From positions 1 through 9,354 of the forward strand of contig JANOWU010000148.1 of NCBI GenBank assembly GCA_031418035.1: a stretch of DNA of 9,354 nucleotides, read 5' to 3'. Shown one piece after another: positions 1 to 6,101 of the stretch. Each line of letters starts with the position of its first letter. The stretch's first letter is position 1. The stretch comes from JANOYY01 sp031418035 (GTDB lineage: Bacteria; Actinomycetota; Acidimicrobiia; Acidimicrobiales; JANYDT01). The position numbers and the translations under genes are program-made. The notes under the pieces were generated by a model that had not been told where the DNA came from, searched no databases, and was given only the letters and a program-made list of their open reading frames with translations.

Positions 1-461
1 GGCTCGGCCTTCACCAGAATCTTTCGGTACTTGAGCAGGTCCTGCTGCGAGAGATCGGTACTCAGGGCGACGTCGGCATAGGCCAGTTTCCCGGCCAGTT
101 CGCCTTGCCGGGCTACCTGCTGTGCACCCTCGGGGCTGTAAGGCGAGGCGACGGTCACCCCTTTCAGTTCGCCGGCCGTCGCGAAGAACTTCTCCATGGC
201 GGCTCTGACGGCAGGGTCCTCGACGCCCTGCTGGGCCTGGAAGACAAACTGTCCGTTGAAGCCCCCTCCGCCGCTTGTGCCGAAGTTGTCCTTGAGGATG
301 GTGAAGCCCTTTTCGCTCTCCGAACTCGGCAGCCCGAACTCTGTGCGATATTCCGCCCCCGGTGACGCCTGAAGGAACCCGGATACGAGCAGAAGCGCAA
401 TCCACGCGCCGAGGACGATTCGTCGTCGACGGAAACAGAAGCGGGCGAGTGTGGCAAGCAT
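1..461 (-). CDS. MMPL-family (RND-type) membrane transporter, N-terminal 153 codons, truncated by window edge
   Basis: The visible part begins MLATLARFCFRRRR, a short basic cytoplasmic segment, followed by a first membrane helix at about residues 15-32 (IVLGAWIALLLVSGFLQA). Next comes an extracytoplasmic stretch containing EYRTEFGLPSSESEKG (about 37-52) and FFATAGELKGVTVASPYSPEG (about 92-112). This layout and the LPSSES...G sequence are what I know from the first periplasmic loop of MMPL/YdfJ-type transporters, which in Actinobacteria export lipids or drugs. The family is usually about 700 residues or more, so most of the gene lies left of the window. The ATG at 461 is supported by a GGAGG 6 nt upstream. 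The gene lies 56 bp downstream of the TetR gene on the same strand, so it is probably the repressor's target and in the same transcript. The substrate cannot be inferred. Family call fairly secure; subfamily not. Confidence 0.85.
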   Translation of the reverse strand, partial: MLATLARFCFRRRRIVLGAWIALLLVSGFLQASPGAEYRTEFGLPSSESEKGFTILKDNFGTSGGGGFNGQFVFQAQQGVEDPAVRAAMEKFFATAGELKGVTVASPYSPEGAQQVARQGELAGKLAYADVALSTDLSQQDLLKYRKILVKAE

Positions 462-467
462 GAATGT

Positions 468-472
468 CCTCC
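468..472 (-). promoter_or_regulatory. Shine-Dalgarno sequence of the MMPL gene
   Basis: On the minus strand GGAGG sits 6 nt before the ATG at 461. It is the strongest ribosome binding site in the window and fixes this start. The remainder of the 56-bp gap between the TetR and MMPL genes (462-517) shows no obvious terminator, consistent with cotranscription. Confidence 0.7.
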
Positions 473-517
473 GGGGTTATCGGGGTGTTTGGTACAACGG
501 GGTCATGACGCGAGTGG

Positions 518-1120
518 TCATGCAGGTATCGGTGGTGCAGTAGGTGTGCTTACGATTGGAGAAGTCGGTGTTGTCGGCGCCGCCAGGATGCCTTCGAGCA
601 ATGTCAGCCGAACCAGGCGGAGCGCGTCGGCAGGTGCAGTGAACCCACGCCGTTGTCCATGAAAGACAGCGATGAACAAGCCTTCGATGGCGTCGACGAT
701 CCATCGAGCGGGGAGATCGATGCGGATCTCGCCGCGTCGTTGCCCTTCCTCGACGACATGGTGCCAACGTGTCATCGCTGCCTCGACGCGGGTCATGAAC
801 GTGACGTCGTACTCGAGGGAGTGCTCGGAGATGAGGAACCCGAGCTTCGGCGCCAGGGCGATACCTTGCTCGAGGATGGCCTCGAGGGCGGCGCGCCCAA
901 CCAGGCTGCGTTCCTCAACCGATGCGCTGATCTGCTCTACCTGACCGATTGCCCAATCGCCGATGGCCAGGACCAACTCGTCGCGGCCGGCAAAGCGACG
1001 ATGCAGTGTGGCACGCGAGATCCCTGCGCGCTCCGCGATCTCCTGCAAGGACGCGCCCGGATTCGCAGCGAGGGTGGCGACGGCGGTGTTCAGCAGATCG
1101 TCGTCGAGTCGCTCGCCCAC
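518..1120 (-). CDS. TetR/AcrR-family transcriptional repressor
   Basis: A 200-residue protein if started at GTG 1120. The N-terminal helix-turn-helix is clear: SLQEIAERAGISRATLHRRF at residues 24-43, followed by GRDELVLAIGDWA, the usual TetR pattern. The remainder is a helical ligand-binding domain that I cannot assign to a ligand, ending in a Pro/Thr-rich tail. The frame stays open to ATGs at 1150 and 1174, but the 17 codons between 1174 and 1120 use TCT, TCA, TTT, TTA, AAA and CTT. Strong GC-third-position coding starts only after the GTG, which has AGGGTGGA 5-6 nt upstream. The upstream ATGs also lie inside the palindromes that I take as the operator. The gene is followed by an MMPL transporter on the same strand, so it is most likely a local, self-regulating efflux repressor. 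Confidence 0.88.
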   Translation of the reverse strand: MGERLDDDLLNTAVATLAANPGASLQEIAERAGISRATLHRRFAGRDELVLAIGDWAIGQVEQISASVEERSLVGRAALEAILEQGIALAPKLGFLISEHSLEYDVTFMTRVEAAMTRWHHVVEEGQRRGEIRIDLPARWIVDAIEGLFIAVFHGQRRGFTAPADALRLVRLTLLEGILAAPTTPTSPIVSTPTAPPIPA

Positions 1121-1142
1121 AAGTTTCCACCCTAAACCAACG

Positions 1143-1160
1143 TGAGACATCTCTGTCTCA
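1143..1160. promoter_or_regulatory. Inverted repeat, probable TetR operator (site 1)
   Basis: A perfect 7-bp inverted repeat, TGAGACA - TCTC - TGTCTCA, 18 bp in all. It lies 23-40 bp upstream of the preferred TetR start at 1120, where a TetR dimer would block its own promoter. The length and symmetry fit TetR operators. The assignment to this repressor is inferred from position only. Confidence 0.6.
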
Positions 1161-1166
1161 AATGAA

Positions 1167-1180
1167 TGAGACATGTGTCA
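1167..1180. promoter_or_regulatory. Second palindrome sharing the TGAGACA half-site, probable TetR operator (site 2)
   Basis: TGAGACATGTGTCA is a near-palindrome with a perfect ACATGT core and one mismatched symmetric pair. Its left half is a third copy of TGAGACA. That copy also forms a perfect inverted repeat with the TGTCTCA at 1154-1160 across a 6-nt spacer. The centres of the 1143-1160 and 1167-1180 palindromes are 22 bp apart, about two helical turns. Site 2 lies just upstream of the presumed nadA promoter, so binding here could also affect nadA. Confidence 0.5.
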
Positions 1181-1204
1181 CCGTAGCGTTCGTGTCGGGT
1201 CTTC

Positions 1205-1210
1205 TAAGCT
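1205..1210 (+). promoter_or_regulatory. Candidate -10 box (TAAGCT) of the nadABC operon, suggesting a leaderless transcript
   Basis: TAAGCT matches the actinobacterial -10 form TANNNT and ends 6 nt before the GTG of nadA at 1217, which would place the transcription start at or next to the start codon. There is no Shine-Dalgarno sequence in the 20 nt before the GTG. No convincing -35 hexamer is visible at the expected spacing, which is common in these promoters. Confidence 0.4.
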
Positions 1211-1216
1211 CCGACT

Positions 1217-2245
1217 GTGACCGAGCGCACCCGAATTCCCGTTCAGCCTTCGAGCCCAGGACGTACCCTCACCGGTGAAGCATTCGACACCTGGGCACGC
1301 GAGGTCAAGCAGTTGGCCAAGGACCGTGGGGCGGTCATCCTCGCCCACAACTATCAGGTGCCGGAGATCCAAGACATCGGCGACTTCGTCGGTGATTCCC
1401 TGTACCTCTCACGTGTTGCGGCCCAAACCGAAGCCGAGGAGATCATTTTCTGTGGCGTCCACTTCATGGCCGAAACCGCGAAGATTCTCTCGCCCACCAA
1501 ACGAGTCCTCCTTCCCGACCTGGGCGCCGGGTGCTCCCTGGCCGACACCATCACCGCCGAGCAACTCCGGGCCTGGAAGGCCGAACACCCCGGTGCGGCC
1601 GTCGTTGCCTATGTCAACACCAGTGCTGCGGTGAAGGCGGAAGCCGACGTCTGCTGCACGTCATCCAACGCCGCCGACGTCGTGCGCTCCATCCCGGAGG
1701 ATCAGGAGATCCTGTTCTTGCCCGACCAGTTCCTCGGTGCTCACGTACAGCGCCAGACCGGTCGCACCAACATGCACATCTGGTTGGGGGAGTGCCATGT
1801 TCATGCGGGGATCTCGCCGACCGACGTGCGCGAAATGGTAAGCGCGCATCCTGATGCCGACGTCATGGTGCACCCGGAGTGTGGCTGTACGACTTCGATC
1901 TTGTGGATGGCGGGGGAGGGCGACATTCCGAAAGAGCGAACGCATGTGCTTTCGACCGGCGGAATGGTCAAGCTCGCCGAATCGACACAGGCGAAAGAGA
2001 TGCTCGTTGCCACAGAGATCGGCATCATTCACCAACTCGAGAACCTGAACTCCACCACGAAGTTCATTCCGATGAACCCGCGCGCCAGCTGTCATTTCAT
2101 GAAGATGATCACACCCGAGAAGCTCCTCGCCTGTCTCCGGGCTGGACTCTGGGAGATCGACGTTCCGGCCGACGTCTCGGAAAAGGCGCGAGCCTCCGTC
2201 GAGCGAATGATCGCAATTGGATCCCCCTCACGAGGCGGGGAGTGA
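1217..2245 (+). CDS. nadA: Quinolinate synthase (NadA)
   Basis: A 342-residue cytoplasmic enzyme that condenses iminoaspartate with dihydroxyacetone phosphate to give quinolinate, the second step of de novo NAD synthesis. The substrate-binding motif ILAHNYQVPEIQDIGDFVGD is at 41-60, and GVHFMAETAKIL at 80-91. Three cysteines fit the known oxygen-sensitive 4Fe-4S ligands: C106 (LGAGCSLAD), C193 (GECHVH) and C292 (RASCHFMKM). The spacing of 87 and 99 residues is close to that between the E. coli ligands. VHPECGCT (218-225) and STGGM (246-250) are also typical. The length is normal for the family. The start is a GTG without a visible ribosome binding site; TAAGCT just upstream suggests leaderless translation. 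The stop overlaps the nadB start. Identification is secure. Confidence 0.97.
   Translation: MTERTRIPVQPSSPGRTLTGEAFDTWAREVKQLAKDRGAVILAHNYQVPEIQDIGDFVGDSLYLSRVAAQTEAEEIIFCGVHFMAETAKILSPTKRVLLPDLGAGCSLADTITAEQLRAWKAEHPGAAVVAYVNTSAAVKAEADVCCTSSNAADVVRSIPEDQEILFLPDQFLGAHVQRQTGRTNMHIWLGECHVHAGISPTDVREMVSAHPDADVMVHPECGCTTSILWMAGEGDIPKERTHVLSTGGMVKLAESTQAKEMLVATEIGIIHQLENLNSTTKFIPMNPRASCHFMKMITPEKLLACLRAGLWEIDVPADVSEKARASVERMIAIGSPSRGGE
2232..2235 (+). promoter_or_regulatory. Shine-Dalgarno sequence that decides the nadB start
   Basis: GAGG lies 6 nt before the GTG at 2242, inside the end of nadA. Together with the GTGA overlap it supports this start over the many in-frame codons that extend the reading frame back to 1879. 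Confidence 0.55.
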
Positions 2246-3918
2246 TCGACACGGCGCAGGCTGTCGGCCCTACGTTCAAGGTTCCACCTCGGCTCTACGC
2301 GCCATCACCGAGTTTCAGCGAAACCGTCGACGTTGTCGTCGTGGGCTCAGGCGTCGCCGGCATCATGGTTGCACTGTCGGCCGCCCGGACTGGATCGGTG
2401 ATGCTGCTCACCAAGGCCGCACTCGACGCCGGCTCCACCAGTTGGGCACAGGGGGGCATCGCCGCGGTCATCGATCTCGCCGACACAACCGAGGCGCACT
2501 ATCAAGACACGATGGTGGCGGGAGCGGGACTGTGCTCCTCCCATGCAGTTCGGGTGCTGGTCGAAGAGGGCCCTCAACAACTCGCCCGCCTCATCGGTTA
2601 CGGCGCACAACTTGACCTCAACGACGCCGGCCAACTGTCGCTCACCCGTGAGGGTGGTCACGGCGTGAACCGCATCGTTCACGCGGGCGGTGATGCGACC
2701 GGCGCTGAAGTACAGCGCGCGCTGATCAGTGCACTTACTACATCACGGGTCGACGTTCGCTCCAACGCGTTCGTACTCGACCTCCTTCGAACCGACGACG
2801 GTTCGCGTTGTGTCGGTGTGAAGGTTGCGCTCGGCGATCCCAACAACGAACGCATAGGCGTGATCCAAGCGCGTGCCGTCGTGCTCGCCAGCGGCGGCAT
2901 CGGGCAGGTCTTCGCCTCCACCACCAACCCTCCGGTGGCGACCGGCGACGGGATGGCTGCGGCCCTGCGGGCTGGCGCCTCGCTCGCCGACACCGAATTC
3001 GTGCAGTTTCACCCCACGGTGTTCTATTCGGGCCCACACGCCCGCGGGCAACAGCTCCTCATTTCCGAGGCCGTACGTGGCGAAGGCGCCGTGCTTCTCG
3101 ACGCCACGGGCAAACGGATCATGGAAGGATTTCATCCGTTGGGCGATCTCGCCCCCCGCGATGTCGTCTCGAAAGCGATCAGCCTTCGGATGGCCGAATC
3201 GCCCGGCGGTATATCGGACCATGTCTTTCTCGACGCAACCCGTATCGGAGCAGTGAAGCTTCTCGCCCGCTTCCCCAACATCGTTGCTCGCTGTCGCGAT
3301 GCCGGAATCGACCCCGTCACCGACCCGATTCCCGTAGCGCCCGGTGAGCACTTTTCCTGTGGTGGTGTGTGGACCGATCGACTCGGACACACGTCGCTTC
3401 GTGGCCTCTACGCCGTCGGCGAGACTGCCTGCACGGGAGTGCACGGTGCGAATCGTCTGGCGTCGAACTCGCTGCTCGAAGGCCTGGTGTACGGCGAACG
3501 CGTCGGTGCCCAACTGCTCCTCAACCCCGGCGACCATGGAGACCCGGCCGACGCCGACGTCGAATCGACTGATGGGGCGACACTGTGGGGGATGGCACGC
3601 GCCAGCGTCGCCACAACCATGAGTCGCCACGTTGCCGTGCGTCGGACCGCTGATGGGCTGGCCGAGGCCGGAGAGGCACTCAGCGAGCACCGCGCCGGTG
3701 CACACGACGCGGGCCGCGCGGGTTGGGAGGCCACCAACGTCGCAACCGTTGCGGCAGCGCTGTTGGCCGCAGCCACCGTGCGCACGGAGAGCCGTGGCTG
3801 TCACTGGCGAGAAGACCACGCGGCGACCGATCCGGCGTGGGAGAAACGTCTTATCAGCACCCTCGACAGCGATGGTTCGATTCGATTGCGGACCGCCGGA
3901 TTGGAAGACAACCCGTGA
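2242..3918 (+). CDS. nadB: L-aspartate oxidase (NadB)
   Basis: A 558-residue FAD enzyme that oxidises L-aspartate to iminoaspartate, the first step of the pathway, feeding NadA. The sequence shows the dinucleotide-binding VDVVVVGSGVAG (29-40), TSWAQGGIAAV (66-76), GHGVNRIVHAGGDATG (139-154), FHPTVFY (256-262), RGEGAVLLD (279-287), APRD with R306, EHFSCGGVWTD with H370, and GANRLASNSLLEGLVYG with R405. These match the FAD and dicarboxylate-binding residues of the succinate dehydrogenase/aspartate oxidase family, including the counterparts of E. coli R290, H351 and R386. The C-terminal helical domain has ESRGCHWREDH (516-526). The frame is open upstream into nadA as far as 1879, but homology begins only after GTG 2242. 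That GTG has GAGG 6 nt upstream and overlaps the nadA stop as GTGA. The gene overlaps nadC in the same way. Confidence 0.97.
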   Translation: MIDTAQAVGPTFKVPPRLYAPSPSFSETVDVVVVGSGVAGIMVALSAARTGSVMLLTKAALDAGSTSWAQGGIAAVIDLADTTEAHYQDTMVAGAGLCSSHAVRVLVEEGPQQLARLIGYGAQLDLNDAGQLSLTREGGHGVNRIVHAGGDATGAEVQRALISALTTSRVDVRSNAFVLDLLRTDDGSRCVGVKVALGDPNNERIGVIQARAVVLASGGIGQVFASTTNPPVATGDGMAAALRAGASLADTEFVQFHPTVFYSGPHARGQQLLISEAVRGEGAVLLDATGKRIMEGFHPLGDLAPRDVVSKAISLRMAESPGGISDHVFLDATRIGAVKLLARFPNIVARCRDAGIDPVTDPIPVAPGEHFSCGGVWTDRLGHTSLRGLYAVGETACTGVHGANRLASNSLLEGLVYGERVGAQLLLNPGDHGDPADADVESTDGATLWGMARASVATTMSRHVAVRRTADGLAEAGEALSEHRAGAHDAGRAGWEATNVATVAAALLAAATVRTESRGCHWREDHAATDPAWEKRLISTLDSDGSIRLRTAGLEDNP

Positions 3919-4820
3919 ATACCATTTCCGACACCACTCGCGACGCGTTGCGAGTGGCAGGTCTACGACCTGAGTCCGTTGTTGCGTTCGCCGCGGCCTG
4001 CATCGAGGAAGACCTCGATGGCGGCGTTGATGTGACCTCGGTGAGCACCATCGATCCAGGGGACATCTCGAATGCAAAGTTCGTCATTCGCAAGGCGGGT
4101 GTCCTCGCCGGTGTGCCGGTTCTCGTGGCGATCTTGGAATCGCAACTGCCGCCCGGCTCGATCATCACGACGATGCTGCACGACGGCGACGCGGTAGAGC
4201 GAGGGGATGTGGTCGCGACAGTACGTGCGCCTACGATCCAGTTGCTTACCGTCGAGCGAACGGCGCTGAACGTCGTGTGTCGCTTGAGTGGCATTGCCAC
4301 GCATACGCGGCGATGGGTCGACGCTCTCGCCGGAACGGGCTGCCGGGTTCGAGACACCCGCAAGACCACGCCCGGTATGCGCGACCTCGACAAGTACGCA
4401 GTTCGCTGTGGTGGCGGGGTGAATCATCGTCGAGGTCTCAGCGATGCCGTGTTGATCAAGGACAATCACGTGGTGGCCGCGGGGGGAGTGGGTGCCGCCG
4501 TCGATGCCGCCCGCGCCTACGCAGCAGCGCACAACCCGGACATGATCATCCAGTGTGAGATCGACCGTCTCGAGCAACTCGACGAGGCGATCGAACACGG
4601 TGCGACCCAGATTCTCCTCGACAACATGAGCCCGGCCGACATGTCCGAAGCCGTTCGCCGGGCCAAGGCCCAGAACCCGGCCATACTCCTCGAGGCGTCC
4701 GGCGGACTCACGATCGACACGGTCGCGTCCATAGCTGCGACGGGGGTCGACTACATCGCCGTGGGAGCGCTCACCCACTCGTCACCGATTCTCGACATCG
4801 CGCTCGACTTCACAACCTGA
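3915..4820 (+). CDS. nadC: Nicotinate-nucleotide pyrophosphorylase, carboxylating (quinolinate phosphoribosyltransferase, NadC)
   Basis: A 301-residue cytoplasmic enzyme that converts quinolinate and phosphoribosyl pyrophosphate to nicotinate mononucleotide with loss of CO2, completing the de novo branch encoded by this operon. Motifs in order: EEDLDGGVDVTS (31-42), ERTALNVVCRLSGIATHT (114-131), DTRKTTPGMRDLDKYAV (147-163) with the substrate-binding R149/K150, GGGVNHRRGLSDAVLIKDNH (166-185), ILLDNM (233-238), LEASGG (259-264) and the phosphate-binding VGALTHS (283-289). The length is normal for a type II phosphoribosyltransferase. The frame is open back to 3723, but GTG 3915 overlaps the nadB stop as GTGA, has GGAAG about 9 nt upstream, and gives the usual N-terminus. 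The 3' end overlaps the convergent acyltransferase gene by 11 bp. Confidence 0.97.
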   Translation: MNTISDTTRDALRVAGLRPESVVAFAAACIEEDLDGGVDVTSVSTIDPGDISNAKFVIRKAGVLAGVPVLVAILESQLPPGSIITTMLHDGDAVERGDVVATVRAPTIQLLTVERTALNVVCRLSGIATHTRRWVDALAGTGCRVRDTRKTTPGMRDLDKYAVRCGGGVNHRRGLSDAVLIKDNHVVAAGGVGAAVDAARAYAAAHNPDMIIQCEIDRLEQLDEAIEHGATQILLDNMSPADMSEAVRRAKAQNPAILLEASGGLTIDTVASIAATGVDYIAVGALTHSSPILDIALDFTT

Positions 4821-5913
4821 CAGTGAGGACCCGGCGGCGTGGTCGAAGAATGCAATACAGCGCCGCCCCGGGGACGAGCAGCCACACCGGACGCGTGAGC
4901 AGCCATCCCGTCGTTGGTTCAGCAACCAACGCGACAGGGCTGGTGCGAAGTGCCACCAGCGCGCACACCCAGATCGGTAGGTGCATCGCGTAGATCTTCA
5001 TCTGCTGTGCATCGAAAGCGCGGAGGAGCTTGTCGACCTGCGGCCGACTGGCCAACCGGCAGAGGTGATTCTGGAAGAGCGCGACGAGCCCGATCTGGAA
5101 CAGGGCGAGAAACACGATCGCAACTGTGGGAGGACCCATGTTGGAAACCGTGTCGTTGGCTGTCGTCACCATCGACAGTGACAGGCCACACGCTCCTCCC
5201 AACACAATCCCGAACAACCCGATCGACGCACACGCCATGGCCAGACGTCGACTGGCACGAATCCGGTCGATGAAGAACCCGAGTTGGAAGACCGTGCCCC
5301 ACACACCGAGAAAGGAGAGCACAGTGATCTCCGGACCCGAAACACGAAGTATGAAGCGTGCATACTGAATCGCAAGAACGCACACCAGGGAACCGGCGAG
5401 GAAGATCCTCGGTGAGCGTCGATGTCCACGGACCAATACGGGAGTGAGGAGGGTGAGCGGCACATAGACCCCGAGGAACCACAACGGGGAAACCGCAAGA
5501 AGGGTGACGCCGAACAACCACGGACTGAAGAACACCTTGGCTGCGAGCAATGCCGCGAGCAGTGGCACAACCGGGACGACCAAGCGAACCGTCCGCTTCC
5601 GCAACCAGGCAGCAGTGCCGTTCGTTCCCCCGCGATCGAAGGACTCCTTCGACGCCCAACCACCGACGAGAAAGAACACTGGCATCACCTGCAGGAACCA
5701 GGTGAGGACGAATCCCCCCGGCACCAGGTGGAGTGGATTTCCGGCGTGTGGACCGCGACTGTCCCATCGAATCGTCGCGAACACCCAGTGCCACACGACC
5801 ACCACCACCAGAGCGGCCGATCGAAGAACGGTAAGAAGTTCATCCGGTTCGCGTCGAATTGCGATCGACGAGGAATTGGTGCGGACGCGTGCGCTGTGCA
5901 GTGTTGCAGTCAT
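4810..5913 (-). CDS. Acyltransferase-3 family membrane protein
   Basis: A 367-residue integral membrane protein with about ten hydrophobic segments. It matches the acyltransferase-3 (OafA/WecH-like) family, whose members move acyl groups to sugars, lipids or other cell-envelope molecules. After a cytoplasmic N-terminus, the first helix is LRSAALVVVVVWHWVF. R31 and H42 are 11 residues apart, as are the catalytically important Arg and His of the first helix in OafA. QVMPVFFLVGGWAS (75-88) is the form I associate with actinobacterial members. SPLWFLGVYVPL (142-153) and YAMHLPIWVCAL (308-319) are further landmarks. The ATG at 5913 has GGA 5 nt upstream. It faces away from the 66-residue ORF/LuxR unit and converges on nadC with overlapping 3' ends. 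The acceptor substrate is unknown; nothing links it functionally to NAD synthesis. Confidence 0.9.
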   Translation of the reverse strand: MTATLHSARVRTNSSSIAIRREPDELLTVLRSAALVVVVVWHWVFATIRWDSRGPHAGNPLHLVPGGFVLTWFLQVMPVFFLVGGWASKESFDRGGTNGTAAWLRKRTVRLVVPVVPLLAALLAAKVFFSPWLFGVTLLAVSPLWFLGVYVPLTLLTPVLVRGHRRSPRIFLAGSLVCVLAIQYARFILRVSGPEITVLSFLGVWGTVFQLGFFIDRIRASRRLAMACASIGLFGIVLGGACGLSLSMVTTANDTVSNMGPPTVAIVFLALFQIGLVALFQNHLCRLASRPQVDKLLRAFDAQQMKIYAMHLPIWVCALVALRTSPVALVAEPTTGWLLTRPVWLLVPGAALYCILRPRRRVLTVRL

Positions 5914-5994
5914 GCTTCCATCGTGAGGAGTTCACCGGCGGCGGCCTATCCAGGCTTCCCCCCAGAACGCGCTGGGGATGGCGCGAGTTCGGGA

Positions 5995-6031
5995 TTCGCC
6001 GGGTTTCTTGCTTTGCGGTTCGCCAGGTTTC
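5995..6031 (+). repeat. Two 13-bp near-identical direct repeats, 24 bp apart
   Basis: TTCGCCGGGTTTC at 5995-6007 and TTCGCCAGGTTTC at 6019-6031 differ at one base. They lie in the 188-bp divergent region (5914-6101) between the acyltransferase and the small ORF. The 24-bp period is a little over two helical turns. They could be binding sites for a regulator of either gene; no family is implied by the sequence. Confidence 0.45.
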
Positions 6032-6044
6032 GCATGCTGAAACC
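6026..6044. promoter_or_regulatory. Inverted repeat GGTTTC-N7-GAAACC, operator-like
   Basis: Perfect 6-bp arms flank GCATGCT, itself containing the palindrome GCATGC. The left arm is part of the second copy of the direct repeat at 6019-6031. It is 57-76 bp upstream of the start at 6102, a reasonable place for an activator or repressor site. Function inferred from symmetry and position only. Confidence 0.4.
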
Positions 6045-6051
6045 AGCGGTA

Positions 6052-6068
6052 ATCGGGGTTTGCCCGAT
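6052..6068. promoter_or_regulatory. Inverted repeat ATCGGG-N5-CCCGAT upstream of the small ORF
   Basis: Perfect 6-bp arms around GTTTG, ending 33 nt before the ATG at 6102. It could be an operator close to the core promoter or a small 5'-leader hairpin if transcription begins upstream of it. There is no U-run, so it is not a typical terminator. Confidence 0.4.
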
Positions 6069-6101
6069 GTCGCACGAAGCCCCACATCAGATGATGGACC
6101 C

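Noticed and set aside
653..1135. 160-codon plus-strand open frame over the TetR gene
   Set aside because: The opposite strand encodes an unmistakable TetR helix-turn-helix with proper codon use; this is its shadow.
1121..1216. NAD-sensing riboswitch upstream of nadA
   Set aside because: There are only about 42 bp between the operator palindrome and nadA, no candidate structured leader, and the promoter position suggests a leaderless transcript. The known nadA RNA motif is described mainly from Acidobacteria.
1879..2241. Upstream in-frame extension of nadB inside nadA
   Set aside because: The translation before GTG 2242 has no NadB similarity and overlaps nadA by more than 360 bp. The GTGA junction and the GAGG ribosome binding site give a better start.
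2743..4077. Long open frame on the minus strand opposite nadB and nadC
   Set aside because: It runs antisense to two securely identified genes. Its composition is the Arg/His/Cys-rich kind produced by the shadow of GC-rich codons, and no domain is recognisable.
4919..5794. 291-codon minus-strand frame inside the acyltransferase region
   Set aside because: It lies in a different frame from the membrane protein with R31/H42 and about ten helices, and its own translation has no coherent hydrophobic or domain pattern.
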